Notes: generated from the sequence alone by a model not told the origin. 8,408 nucleotides of DNA from an uncultured Paracoccaceae bacterium (GCA_937916485.1 CALFSV010000362.1:1-8408); one strand, 5' to 3'. Counted from the first letter of the stretch, positions 1-7,071 are shown. A program made the numbers and translations.

Positions 1-956
1 ACCTTGCCGCCCAAACGTCCGCCGTTGGGAATGAGGATCTGAGCTGTCGATATACGCTCGCGCTCGGTTTGGTTGGCCATTTCGTTATATTTATTGATCC
101 GTGCCTTTTGTTTGGCTTGGCGGGCTTTAGCCCCTGTGCGGATCCAGTCTAATTCGCGTTGCAAAACCTTTTGCTTGGCTTTGTCTTCGCGAGCTTCTTG
201 CACCAGTCGTTTGGCTTTTTGCTCAAGCCACGCGGAATAATTGCCCTCATAGGGAATACCGCGGCCACGTTCAATTTCAAGGATCCACGAAGTGATGTCA
301 TCAAGAAAATAGCGGTCGTGTGTGACGATCAAAATTGTGCCTTGATAGGCAATCAGGTGCAGCTGCAACCAAGCGATTGATTCTGCGTCAAGGTGGTTGG
401 TTGGTTCGTCCAGCAAAAGCATATCGGGCGCTTCAAGTAAGAGTTTGCAAAGCGCTATGCGGCGACGCTCACCACCTGAAAGGCTCGAAACATCCGCGTC
501 GTCGGCGGGGCATCGCAGCGCTTCCATAGCGACATCGACTTGGCTTTCCAAATCCCACAAATTAGCCGCATCAATCGTATCTTGAAGTGTGGCCATTTCG
601 TCGGCGGTTTCGTCCGTGTAGTTCATCGCCAAATCATTATAGCGGTCCAGAATCGCTTGTTTGTCGGCCACGCCCAGCATGACATTCCCGCGTACATTTA
701 GAGTTTCGTCTAGATTTGGTTCTTGGGGTAGATAGCCTACGCGGGCCCCTTTGGCGGCCCAAGCCTCGCCTTGAAAGTCTTTGTCCATGCCGGCCATTAT
801 GCGCAGCAACGTCGATTTTCCCGAGCCATTCACGCCCACAACGCCAATTTTCACGCCTGGCAAAAAGTTTAGTTTGATATTTTCAAAACATTTTTTGCCA
901 CCAGGATATGTTTTTGAGACACCATCCATGTGATAAACATATTGATAAGATGCCAT
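1..956 (-). CDS. ettA: Energy-dependent translational throttle protein EttA (ABC-F ATPase), N-terminal part, cut by the window edge
   Basis: ABC-F ATPases of the EttA type bind the ribosomal E site and couple the cell's ATP/ADP state to the first steps of elongation; they are soluble and have no membrane domain. The frame stays open for 318 codons from ATG 956 to the left edge. Visible are Walker A (GVNGSGKST, residues 41-49), the inserted arm (about 94-138), the ABC signature LSGGE (159-163), Walker B ending LLLDEPTNHLD (to 190), the H-loop TH (212-213), the family motif PYEGNYSAWLEQK (235-247), and a Lys/Arg-rich linker helix (about 245-310). The second ATPase domain lies outside; E. coli EttA has about 555 residues. 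The start is supported by GGAG at 966-963, six bases upstream. The PYEGNY motif and the arm favour EttA over Uup or other ABC-F members. Confidence 0.95.
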   Translation of the reverse strand, partial: MASYQYVYHMDGVSKTYPGGKKCFENIKLNFLPGVKIGVVGVNGSGKSTLLRIMAGMDKDFQGEAWAAKGARVGYLPQEPNLDETLNVRGNVMLGVADKQAILDRYNDLAMNYTDETADEMATLQDTIDAANLWDLESQVDVAMEALRCPADDADVSSLSGGERRRIALCKLLLEAPDMLLLDEPTNHLDAESIAWLQLHLIAYQGTILIVTHDRYFLDDITSWILEIERGRGIPYEGNYSAWLEQKAKRLVQEAREDKAKQKVLQRELDWIRTGAKARQAKQKARINKYNEMANQTERERISTAQILIPNGGRLGGK

Positions 957-991
957 GATACACTCCAATTCGACCTGCTGCAGTTTCAGGC

Positions 992-1020
992 CTTCTAACG
1001 ATAGTTCTGGACAAGGGCAA
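992..1020 (-). promoter_or_regulatory. Candidate ettA promoter
   Basis: On the minus strand TTGCCC (1020-1015) is followed after 17 bases by TAGAAG (997-992). Each box matches the sigma-70 consensus at four of six positions. The implied start near 985 would give a leader of about 28 nt before ettA. The match was made by eye and is only suggestive. Confidence 0.3.
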
Positions 1021-1058
1021 CGTGGCGGTGGTTTGTGAGGGCAAGAAGTGAGGAGAAA

Positions 1059-1673
1059 ATGGTGCAAACTTGGCCCATTGCGTGCGCAGGAATGGTAATA
1101 GGGCTGTTGGGAGGGTCGTTTGACCCTGCACATGAAGGTCATGCCCATATTACCAGAGAAGCGTTAAAAAGATTGGGGCTAGACCGTGTTTGGTGGCTAG
1201 TAACGCCCGCCAATCCGTTAAAATCACGCGCCCCAGCTACAATTGCTGATAGAATCGCCCAATCCCAAACCATTATTCGCCACCCAAAGGTGGTCGTAAC
1301 TGATATTGAAAAACATCTTTTTGGCCCAGCCGTGTGCAAAAATGGATCCCGCACTACTTTTCAAACTTTAAGCGCTTTGCGTAAGCATTATCCAAAGGTA
1401 ACCTTTGTGTGGTTAATGGGGGCCGATAATTTGGCGCAGTTTCACAAGTGGAACCAGTGGGAAACTTTGATGGGGTCAACCCTCATTGGGGTATTTGCGC
1501 GGCCCAGTATGGGCCCTAATCCGCGCCTTTCGTTGGCCGCTCGCCGGTTCGCAAGAGCGCAGGTAAGGCCTAACGCCCGTTTGCTCCACAAAAAACCTGC
1601 CGCATGGCAGTTTTTCAATTTGCCATTGATCCCGCAATCATCCAGCGCCATTCGTGCGGCAGGGCGTTGGTGA
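1059..1673 (+). CDS. nadD: Nicotinate-nucleotide adenylyltransferase NadD
   Basis: NadD transfers AMP from ATP to nicotinate mononucleotide, giving deamido-NAD, in the NAD pathways that pass through nicotinate mononucleotide; it is cytosolic. The 204-residue product has the nucleotidyltransferase motif GGSFDPAHEGH (residues 18-28, with the HxGH-type histidines 25 and 28), the VWWLVTPANPLK segment that follows it in NadD, a WLMGADNLAQFHKW block, and the C-terminal motif SSSAIR (194-199), a variant of the family's SSTxIR. Length is normal. The frame extends up to GTG 1035, but ATG 1059 is preferred because AGGAG lies at 1051-1055. ATG 1092, immediately before the first beta strand, is a less likely start. 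The gene is divergent from ettA. In many bacteria nadD is followed by rsfS and rlmH; here it is followed by a non-coding gap and a convergent gene. Confidence 0.95.
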   Translation: MVQTWPIACAGMVIGLLGGSFDPAHEGHAHITREALKRLGLDRVWWLVTPANPLKSRAPATIADRIAQSQTIIRHPKVVVTDIEKHLFGPAVCKNGSRTTFQTLSALRKHYPKVTFVWLMGADNLAQFHKWNQWETLMGSTLIGVFARPSMGPNPRLSLAARRFARAQVRPNARLLHKKPAAWQFFNLPLIPQSSSAIRAAGRW

Positions 1674-1693
1674 AGCGGATAATATTCATAAAT

Positions 1694-1897
1694 TTCTTGA
1701 AAAAACCTAAGTAAACGATCGATGAATGATTGCTTTAAAAGCTTTTCAATGGGTGACCTGTGGATTTCACATGTCAGTGTGTCTCGAGATGTGATTATGC
1801 ATTTTTGTTGTTTTTTGTGGAGACATTTGGGGTCTTTGACACTTGGATTTAAACAAAAATTGACTGAGTTTTGGCAGTGAATGTTCTTGAAAAAACC
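1694..1897 (+). repeat. 14-nt direct repeat, two copies 190 bp apart
   Basis: TTCTTGAAAAAACC occurs at 1694-1707 and again at 1884-1897. Both copies are in the gap downstream of nadD. The bases around them differ, so this is not a long duplication. No function can be assigned. Confidence 0.5.
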
Positions 1898-2022
1898 GCA
1901 AAAAGTGAGTGACATTGAAGAGTGCTGCTTAGGAATTCAGCGCCTGATCCAAAGCATGGGAAAAGTATTTTTGGCCCAGGATTTTAGGTTATCTCAGCAA
2001 GCTCGCGCAGAACTAAGCGGCA

Positions 2023-2048
2023 CCCAAATATCTCGGGCGCTATTTGGG
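2023..2048 (-). terminator. Stem-loop just downstream of the TerB-like gene
   Basis: CCCAAATA (2023-2030) and TATTTGGG (2041-2048) form a perfect 8-bp stem with a 10-nt G/C-rich loop. On the minus strand it begins 11 bases after the stop codon at 2060, where a transcript end would be expected. No T-tract follows on either strand, so it is not a standard intrinsic terminator. It may act as a 3' end stabiliser or be one of several ends. Confidence 0.4.
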
Positions 2049-2059
2049 CCCGGTTACCC

Positions 2060-2482
2060 TTACAAAATAGTGTGGCGCACGCGTGCTCCCCATTCTATTG
2101 CGGCGGCGTGCAAACGGTCGATGTTGAGCTCGTCCCTGATTTCTTCAAGCATGCGCAATTCTACGTCGCGCAACTCACCATCAGCCGCGACAACATCGCA
2201 GGCCATTGCATAGGCGGTTTCATGTAGTTTTTTTGGTAACGCATCGCGGATCAGGCCGAATAGGGCATCGAGCCCTTCTTCAACCTCAAAAAGGTCAAAG
2301 ACAGTTTGGGCGATTTGGCGAATACGGTCTGGGTCATAATTGTCAAATATGGGCAGATGGTCGACGATGCTTTGAATGGTCACAAGCTCGGATGTACGAA
2401 TGGCCTCGTCCGAGGCTGACACGGCAATCATGATGGCGACAAGCGCATCTTGCGGCGTTAAAGAGGCTGGGATCTTACTCAT
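2060..2482 (-). CDS. TerB-like (tellurite resistance TerB family) small helical protein
   Basis: The 140-residue acidic protein has no signal peptide or membrane segment. It resembles short TerB-family proteins found in Rhodobacteraceae. TerB folds are all-helical, bind metal through acidic residues, and belong to a stress-linked family; the role of these stand-alone versions is not established. Two related acidic blocks are seen, SASDEAIRTSE (residues 22-32) and AADGELRDVE (99-108), matching the internal repeat of the fold, and the C-terminal half is rich in Glu, Asp and Arg. ATG 2482 is preferred over the in-frame start at 2590 because AGGA lies six bases upstream, and because the extra 36 residues would cover the divergent promoter region. 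It stands alone and is divergent from lysK. It is not beside other ter genes, so tellurite resistance should not be assumed. Confidence 0.8.
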   Translation of the reverse strand: MSKIPASLTPQDALVAIMIAVSASDEAIRTSELVTIQSIVDHLPIFDNYDPDRIRQIAQTVFDLFEVEEGLDALFGLIRDALPKKLHETAYAMACDVVAADGELRDVELRMLEEIRDELNIDRLHAAAIEWGARVRHTIL

Positions 2483-2535
2483 TGCATGTCCTTTCAGGGG
2501 CCGTGCAGGGCGTGGGCTTGGTCGAAGTTTGTCAT

Positions 2536-2564
2536 AGAATATTGACGAAAGCCCCGCGCGGCAA
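2536..2564 (-). promoter_or_regulatory. Candidate promoter of the TerB-like gene
   Basis: On the minus strand TTGCCG (2564-2559) and TATTCT (2541-2536) are separated by 17 bases, and each matches consensus at four of six positions. The start would fall near 2529, giving a leader of about 47 nt. The 144-bp space between terB and lysK must also hold the lysK promoter. TTGACG at 2542-2547 (+) is a possible -35 for lysK, but its best -10 (TAGGAG, 2565-2570) is weak. Confidence 0.3.
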
Positions 2565-2626
2565 TAGGAGACGGGAAAGCAATGGTACACGCTATTGAAA
2601 AACGTTTATAATTAAGGAATGCGGTG

Positions 2627-4207
2627 ATGACAAATCTGCGTGATGCTGCGATGACATCGAAAGCTTGGCCATTTGAAGAGGCCCGCCGCATAAAGGACCG
2701 CTACGCTAAGAAAGACCCCGAAAAAGGCCATGTGTTGTTTGAAACAGGCTATGGCCCGTCCGGCTTGCCGCATATTGGTACTTTTGGCGAGGTGGCGCGC
2801 ACAACGATGATCCGCCGTGCGTTTGAGTTGATCTCTGACATTCCAACACGCCTTATCTGTTTTTCTGATGATCTAGACGGTATGCGCAAAGTGCCTGACA
2901 ATGTGCCCAATGGAGCGATGCTGCACGAGAATTTGCAACAACCCCTAACGTCTGTACCCGATCCATTTGGGGAATACCCAAGTTTTGGTGATCATAATAA
3001 TGCGGTGTTGCGCCGGTTTTTGGATACGTTTGGCTTTGAGTATGAATTCTTTTCAGCCACAAGTTTTTATAAATCGGGCCGCTTTGACGAAACATTATGC
3101 CGAGCCGCTGATCGCTATGACGATATTATGGCAATTATGCTAGCCTCACTTCGCGAAGAACGTCAGCAAAGCTACTCTTGTTTTTTACCAATCAGCCCGC
3201 TGTCAGGGCGCATTCTGTATGTGCCGATCAAAGAGGTAAATAACAAAGATTACACGATCACTTTTGAGGGCGAAGACGGGCACGATTGCACTTTGCCCAT
3301 CACGGGAGGCAATGTGAAATTGCAATGGAAGCCCGATTTTGGTGCGCGCTGGGCGGCGTTGGATGTTGATTTCGAAATGTATGGCAAAGATCATTCAACC
3401 AACACGCCCATCTATGACGGCATTTGCAAAGTGTTAGGCGGACGGGCACCTGAGCATATGACATATGAGCTTTTCTTAGATGAGGCAGGGCAGAAAATCT
3501 CAAAATCGAAGGGCAACGGGCTGACGATTGATGAGTGGCTTACCTATGCTGCGACCGAAAGTTTGTCTTACTTTATGTATCAAAAACCTAAGACCGCTAA
3601 ACGCATGCATTTTGACGTTATTCCAAAAGCGGTTGATGAATATCACCAGCAATTGCGCGCTTATGCGGGGCAAGATCCTGCTGGGCAAGTGAACAATCCG
3701 GTATGGCATATTCACTCCGGCAATCCGCCTATGTCGAAAATGGTGGTGCCTTTTTCGATGTTGCTAAATCTCGCCTCGGTTGCTGGTGCGAAGGATAAGT
3801 CTGGGCTATGGGGTTTTATTCGTCGCTATGCGCCCGATGCGTCGCCTGAAACGCACCCCGATCTCGATGCTGCCGCAGGCTTCGCCTTGCGTTATTTCGA
3901 AGATTTTGTGGCCCCAACACGACAATTTCGCGTGGCTTCAGACACTGAGGCGGTAGCCTTGCGCGATTTGCAAGATCGTTTACACGGTTGGCGTGAAGGG
4001 ATGGATGCAGACGCCTTACAAACGATGGTGTTTGCAGTTGGCACTGAACATGGGTTTGACCCGCTTCGCGCATGGTTTGGTGCCTTGTATGAGGTGTTGC
4101 TAGGCGCAACCCAGGGCCCTCGTTTTGGCGGCTTCATCGCCCTTTACGGGATTGCGGAAACTATCGATTTGATCACGCGTGCGTTGCAGGGCGATTTAGT
4201 CAAATAA
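2627..4207 (+). CDS. lysK: Lysine--tRNA ligase, class I (LysK)
   Basis: LysK charges tRNA(Lys) with lysine using ATP in the cytosol. This is the class I (Rossmann fold) lysyl-tRNA synthetase, unrelated to the class II LysS of most bacteria, and typical of archaea, spirochaetes and many alphaproteobacteria. The 526-residue product shows the HIGH-type motif in [13 protein letters not shown] (residues 43-55; HIGT 49-52), the block [30 protein letters not shown] before the second signature, and KISKSKGNG (KMSKS equivalent, 290-294). The C-terminal helical region ends near [12 protein letters not shown]. All catalytic blocks are present and the length is normal. ATG 2627 has AAGGA at 2614-2618, eight bases upstream; GTG 2624 directly before it is an alternative adding one residue. 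No class II LysS is visible in the window. A DUF4864 gene follows after 67 bases. Confidence 0.97.
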   Translation: MTNLRDAAMTSKAWPFEEARRIKDRYAKKDPEKGHVLFETGYGPSGLPHIGTFGEVARTTMIRRAFELISDIPTRLICFSDDLDGMRKVPDNVPNGAMLHENLQQPLTSVPDPFGEYPSFGDHNNAVLRRFLDTFGFEYEFFSATSFYKSGRFDETLCRAADRYDDIMAIMLASLREERQQSYSCFLPISPLSGRILYVPIKEVNNKDYTITFEGEDGHDCTLPITGGNVKLQWKPDFGARWAALDVDFEMYGKDHSTNTPIYDGICKVLGGRAPEHMTYELFLDEAGQKISKSKGNGLTIDEWLTYAATESLSYFMYQKPKTAKRMHFDVIPKAVDEYHQQLRAYAGQDPAGQVNNPVWHIHSGNPPMSKMVVPFSMLLNLASVAGAKDKSGLWGFIRRYAPDASPETHPDLDAAAGFALRYFEDFVAPTRQFRVASDTEAVALRDLQDRLHGWREGMDADALQTMVFAVGTEHGFDPLRAWFGALYEVLLGATQGPRFGGFIALYGIAETIDLITRALQGDLVK

Positions 4208-4236
4208 GGTTTTATTCAGAAAGGCTTGACGTAAGG

Positions 4237-4280
4237 ACGCATCGGCCTATTTTTTTAAAAAAAGGAATAGGTCGATGCGT
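4237..4280 (+). promoter_or_regulatory. Long hairpin covering the ribosome binding site and start codon of the DUF4864 gene (FourU-like)
   Basis: Bases 4237-4251 pair with 4266-4280 over 15 positions, 14 Watson-Crick plus one G-U (4245 with 4272). The helix continues with U4252-G4265, U4253-G4264 and three U-A pairs, closing on an AAAA loop at 4257-4260: 20 consecutive pairs in all. The AAGGA ribosome binding site (4262-4266) pairs with U4251-U4255 and the start codon (4275-4277) pairs with CAU (4240-4242). In mRNA read through from lysK both signals would be hidden. Pairing of a U-run with AGGA is the hallmark of FourU RNA thermometers, but the lower stem here is unusually strong. A partial terminator role for lysK is the main alternative; the bases after the stem are only moderately T-rich. 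Confidence 0.6.
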
Positions 4281-4685
4281 TTACTTGTTTTTGCTCTTTT
4301 TTTGACTTTTGGTCTTAACTGCGGTGCGCTGGCGCAAGGCACGCGCGAAGTTGCTTTTTCAACTGTGATAGGGGGGCAATTGACAGCCTTTGAGCAACGA
4401 GACCTTGTCTCGGCATTTTCCTATGCCGCGCCAACAATTCAAAATATGTTCGGCGCGCCAGTGCGATTTGGTGCGATGGTGGCAAGTGGTTATCCAATGA
4501 TTTGGAATGCCGATTATAGTGAAATGCTTGATGTGATTGAGCGTGACGGCGAAATTTGGCAAAAAGTGATGATCACCGCTAAGGATGCGGGCATTCATTT
4601 ACTTGCCTACCGCATGATTGAAACCGATCAGGGCTGGAAAATTGCCGCCGTTCAAATCATCAAAGCTTTGGGCATAGGCACATAA
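4275..4685 (+). CDS. Exported DUF4864 family protein of unknown function
   Basis: The 136-residue protein opens with a signal peptide: Arg2, a hydrophobic stretch (residues 3-15) and a likely cleavage site ALA|Q after residue 20. Cys16 is not in a proper lipobox, so a soluble periplasmic protein of about 116 residues is expected. The mature part (FEQRDLVSAFSYAAPTIQNMFG, about 39-60, a GYPMIW block near 72-77, and WKIAAVQII near the end) matches the pattern I recall for DUF4864 proteins of Rhodobacteraceae, which suggest a small NTF2-like cone fold; no reaction is known. The start is fixed by the signal peptide. The ribosome binding site AAGGA (4262-4266) lies eight bases upstream but inside the hairpin at 4237-4280. 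The gene follows lysK on the same strand by 67 bases and may be co-transcribed with it. Confidence 0.8.
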   Translation: MRLLVFALFLTFGLNCGALAQGTREVAFSTVIGGQLTAFEQRDLVSAFSYAAPTIQNMFGAPVRFGAMVASGYPMIWNADYSEMLDVIERDGEIWQKVMITAKDAGIHLLAYRMIETDQGWKIAAVQIIKALGIGT

Positions 4686-4939
4686 GGTTTGGGTTTATTG
4701 GAATCCATCCCAAAGCAATTAAGATCCGACGCTAGCTTGTCTCATATCTACAGAAAATGCGAGTAATGCTCCGCATTGCCGAGAAAAACGTAATGGGCAG
4801 GAATAATGATGGTGTTGCTCCTAATTTGGCGTGTGCTTATACGGCCTTTTTCTAGGAAAGGTATTTCCTTTTGCCAAATAATAGGCTCTCGACCAGCCTT
4901 GCCCGCTGCTATTATTTGTAGAGACGGAGATCAATAATT
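4686..4939. other. Short non-coding gap between convergent genes, with several inverted repeats
   Basis: No gene is seen. TTTGGG (4688-4693) and CCCAAA (4709-4714) can form a stem just after the DUF4864 stop codon, with a small inner TGG/CCA pairing. AGGAAA (4854-4859) and TTTCCT (4864-4869) form a short stem followed by TTT on the plus strand. A 10-bp inverted repeat lies at 4875-4918. These are plausible weak transcript ends for the two converging units, but none has a clear strong stem with a U-tract. Confidence 0.45.
4875..4918. repeat. Perfect 10-bp inverted repeat downstream of the exporter operon
   Basis: CAAATAATAG (4875-4884) and CTATTATTTG (4909-4918) are exact reverse complements separated by 24 bases, and a smaller GGCT/AGCC pairing overlaps the left arm. 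The element starts about 20 bases after the permease stop codon on the minus strand, where a transcript end is expected. The stem is A/T-rich and no U-tract follows, so a terminator function is uncertain. Confidence 0.45.
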
Positions 4940-5701
4940 TTAACTGCGAATGCGCCAGCCTGTTTTGAAAATCCACCAAATGAAGGCCAAGCATGCCGAT
5001 GTGAAAAGGCTGATTGCGCCTAGGCTTACGCCAATCGCCACATCGGCTTGCCCAAAAAACGCCCAACGAAACCCAGATATTAGATAGACGACAGGATTAA
5101 ACATGGTCACGGTTTGCCAAGTCGGCGGCAACATTGAGATCGAATAGAACGAGCCTCCTAGGAACACCAAAGGCGTCACGATCAACATTGGCACCAGGTT
5201 TAACTGTTCAAAATTGCCTGCCCAAATTCCAATGATAAAGCCTAAAAGCGAGAAGGACAGGCATGTCAAAAGCAAAAAACACATCATCGCAATGGGATGT
5301 TGAATATCGAGATCCACAAAAAGATAGGCAGTTCCAAGAATGACCAGGCCGATAAACAGGCTCTTGGTCGCCGCCGCGCCCACATAACCCACCACAATCT
5401 CTAAAAAGTTCACAGGTGCTGAAAGCAACTCATAGATCGTTCCAATGAACTTTGGAAAGTAGATCCCAAAACTTGCGTTTGCGATGGATTGCGTCATAAC
5501 GGACAGCATGATCAACCCCGGTACAATGAACGCGCCGTATTCGACCCCATCCACAGCCTCCATCTTGCTGCCAATAGCGGCTCCAAATACCACGAAATAT
5601 AAGCTGGTTGATAAAACGGGGGACAGAAAGGATTGTTTGAGCGTACGAAAAAAACGCGCCATTTCGAACGTATAAATTGCGCTTACAGCTTGAAGGTTCA
5701 T
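4940..5701 (-). CDS. yadH: ABC-2 type exporter, permease subunit (YadH-like)
   Basis: This is the membrane half of a two-gene ABC-2 exporter in the inner membrane; the substrate is unknown. The 253-residue protein has about six hydrophobic segments (near residues 28-46, 57-78, 105-129, 135-160, 168-189 and 224-246). It also has the ABC-2 pattern [11 protein letters not shown] (58-68) and the conserved block [18 protein letters not shown] (176-193), followed by [12 protein letters not shown] (202-213). Length and these blocks agree with E. coli YadH (256 residues). The symbol marks family resemblance, not proven orthology. Its ATG overlaps the stop of the ATPase gene by four bases (ATGA, 5701-5698), which implies translational coupling and equal amounts of the two subunits. 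Drug, polysaccharide or lipid export are all possible for this family. Confidence 0.9.
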   Translation of the reverse strand: MNLQAVSAIYTFEMARFFRTLKQSFLSPVLSTSLYFVVFGAAIGSKMEAVDGVEYGAFIVPGLIMLSVMTQSIANASFGIYFPKFIGTIYELLSAPVNFLEIVVGYVGAAATKSLFIGLVILGTAYLFVDLDIQHPIAMMCFLLLTCLSFSLLGFIIGIWAGNFEQLNLVPMLIVTPLVFLGGSFYSISMLPPTWQTVTMFNPVVYLISGFRWAFFGQADVAIGVSLGAISLFTSACLAFIWWIFKTGWRIRS

Positions 5702-6627
5702 TTCGTATTCTCCTGCACCAGGCCAACGAAGATATCTTCGAGGCTGGATTGCTGTGTTTGCACATCGCGCATTTGCAGGCCTGCGACTTGCAGATCATTC
5801 AAAAGGCCAGTGATCCCGGTGCGGTCTGAGTTGACGTCATAGGTATAGGTCAAAGCGGACCCATCTGTACCCAACTCCAAGGAGTATTTGGCCAAATGTT
5901 CGGGAATGTCTATCACAGGCTCAACCAAATCAATGCGAATTTTTTTCTTTCCCATCCGTGCCATCAACGCCTTTTTATCTTCAACCAGCAAAATTTCACC
6001 GCTGTTTATCACAGCAACCCGGTCAGAAATCGCTTCTGCTTCTTCAATATAATGAGTGGTCAAAATAATGGTCACGCCCTGTTTTTTGAGTTTGGCTACC
6101 GTATTCCACATGTCTTTGCGCAGCTCTACATCCACACCGGCGGTTGGTTCGTCCAAAAACAAGACCCGTGGCTCATGCGCCAAAGCTTTGGCAATCAAAA
6201 CCCGACGTTTCATACCACCAGACAAAGTCATGACCTTTGAATTTTTCTTGTCAAACAAAGACAGCGTCTTCAATATCTCGTCCAGATATGCTTCATTTTT
6301 TCTTTTGCCAAATAACCCACGCGAAAATCGCACGGAATTGATTACTGTTTCAAAGGGCTCAAGAGAAATTTCTTGCGGTACAAGGCCTATCATGGCGCGC
6401 ACTTTGCGATAATCCGTGCCGATATCCATACCGTCGACAGTAATTTTGCCTGATGTTAGGCTCGAAATTCCGCAAATTGTTGAAATTAATGTAGTTTTAC
6501 CGGCACCATTTGGTCCCAGAAGGGCTATGATTTCTCCCTCGTGGATATCCAGATTGATACCTTTAAGTGCCTCAAAACCACCTGCGTAGATTTTGCGAAC
6601 ACCCTTAACTGAGACGATAACAGACAT
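5698..6627 (-). CDS. yadG: ABC transporter ATP-binding subunit (YadG-like)
   Basis: The 309-residue cytosolic ATPase drives the permease encoded directly downstream. It shows Walker [10 protein letters not shown] (38-46), the Q-loop VPQE (83-86), the signature LSGGM (135-139), Walker B VLFLDE followed by PTAGVD (155-166), and the H-loop histidine 192 in TTHYIEEAE. The LSGGMKRR and PTAGVD forms and the C-terminal extension of roughly 90 residues fit the DrrA/CcmA-like group; length and order match E. coli YadG (308 residues). All catalytic residues are present. ATG 6627 has AAGGAA at 6638-6633, six bases upstream. The two genes form an operon divergent from acs across 641 bp. The symbol indicates family likeness only, and nothing in the neighbourhood identifies the cargo. 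Confidence 0.93.
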   Translation of the reverse strand: MSVIVSVKGVRKIYAGGFEALKGINLDIHEGEIIALLGPNGAGKTTLISTICGISSLTSGKITVDGMDIGTDYRKVRAMIGLVPQEISLEPFETVINSVRFSRGLFGKRKNEAYLDEILKTLSLFDKKNSKVMTLSGGMKRRVLIAKALAHEPRVLFLDEPTAGVDVELRKDMWNTVAKLKKQGVTIILTTHYIEEAEAISDRVAVINSGEILLVEDKKALMARMGKKKIRIDLVEPVIDIPEHLAKYSLELGTDGSALTYTYDVNSDRTGITGLLNDLQVAGLQMRDVQTQQSSLEDIFVGLVQENTK

Positions 6628-7008
6628 AAATATTCCTTCAGAAATGCGGTCTCTTTAGCCTCATCAACCTTCTAGCCTGAAATCGCAACCCCGCAGAGTG
6701 GCATCGGGGATATTAAGGCGGTGGAGTTATGTTCCCTTGAAAAAAATTGCGCAGCGTGAAGTATGCCCTGCCCGAGGCACTAATTTCCAAACGCTCAAAC
6801 TAAGAGCAATATAATATGCCCTTTGGTCTGACTGGCTTAGGCCAAGGTGGTGCCGATGCGGATTTAAATAGTGAAATTAGGTCAAATGGGGGGTGTTTGA
6901 GACGTTATATGCGAGAATCTGGCGAGAGCGAATCAACTAATCTCTTATTTTCATATCAATACACTCATTAAGCTGGGCCCTTTTTTTGTTGCGTGATTTT
7001 TTTTCTGA

Positions 7009-7037
7009 TATTGGTTATTATTGCGACTATTGGTTAT
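7009..7037 (+). repeat. Tandem 10-bp direct repeat TATTGGTTAT
   Basis: TATTGGTTAT occurs at 7009-7018 and 7028-7037, 19 bases apart, slightly under two helical turns. Two copies on nearly the same DNA face, about 230 bp upstream of acs, would suit paired binding of a regulator. The regulator is not known. Confidence 0.45.
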
Positions 7038-7061
7038 GTTGGGCTTTTGGGATGCTGTCCC

Positions 7062-7071
7062 GCTCTAGAGC
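7062..7071. promoter_or_regulatory. 10-bp palindrome GCTCTAGAGC
   Basis: This is a perfect palindrome about 200 bp upstream of acs. Its half GCTCTA recurs, on both strands, in the arms of the inverted repeat at 7218-7245. It may be a binding site for a dimeric regulator; this is inference from symmetry and repetition only. Confidence 0.35.

Larger units (their letters stand above)
1674..2059. other. Non-coding gap between convergent nadD and the TerB-like gene
   Basis: No convincing gene is seen in these 386 bases. The part up to about 1900 is A/T-rich. It contains a 14-nt direct repeat (1694-1707 and 1884-1897), the palindromes AAAAGCTTTT (1737-1746) and TCTCGAGA, and an 8-bp stem-loop at 2023-2048. 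Open frames from 1881 (+) and 1915 (-) run through here but continue antisense into neighbouring genes and resemble nothing I recognise. The stretch could be a decayed gene, a small RNA locus or simple spacer. Confidence 0.5.

Noticed and set aside
1442..1915. 157-codon open frame on the minus strand
   Set aside because: About half of it is antisense to nadD, which is well supported, and the remaining part has no recognisable motif.
1881..2213. 110-codon open frame on the plus strand
   Set aside because: Its last 154 bases are antisense to the TerB-like gene, it shows no good ribosome binding site, and the product resembles nothing I recognise. The 14-nt repeat and the 2023-2048 stem-loop lie within it.
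2060..2482. Calling a tellurite resistance operon
   Set aside because: Only a single TerB-like gene is present; no terC, terD, terZ or related genes are adjacent.
2607..2612. TATAAT just before lysK as its -10 box
   Set aside because: Transcription would begin near 2619, losing the AAGGA ribosome binding site, and no good -35 lies 16-18 bases upstream. It is probably A/T-rich leader sequence.
3816..4137. Antisense open frames within lysK
   Set aside because: They are shadows of a strongly supported coding sequence in a moderately G+C-rich gene and show no family motif.
4854..4872. AGGAAA/TTTCCT stem followed by TTT as a strong terminator
   Set aside because: Only six A/T-rich pairs and a three-base T-run; too weak to call alone, mentioned within the gap entry.
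6816..6971. 51-codon open frame in the exporter-acs gap
   Set aside because: It overlaps the TATAAT by its position, has only a distant AAGAG as a ribosome binding site, and shows no signal peptide, membrane segment or known motif.
6976..6987. GGGCCC followed by a T7 run as an intrinsic terminator
   Set aside because: GGGCCC is self-complementary without a loop, and no upstream partner arm was found, so no stem precedes the T-run.
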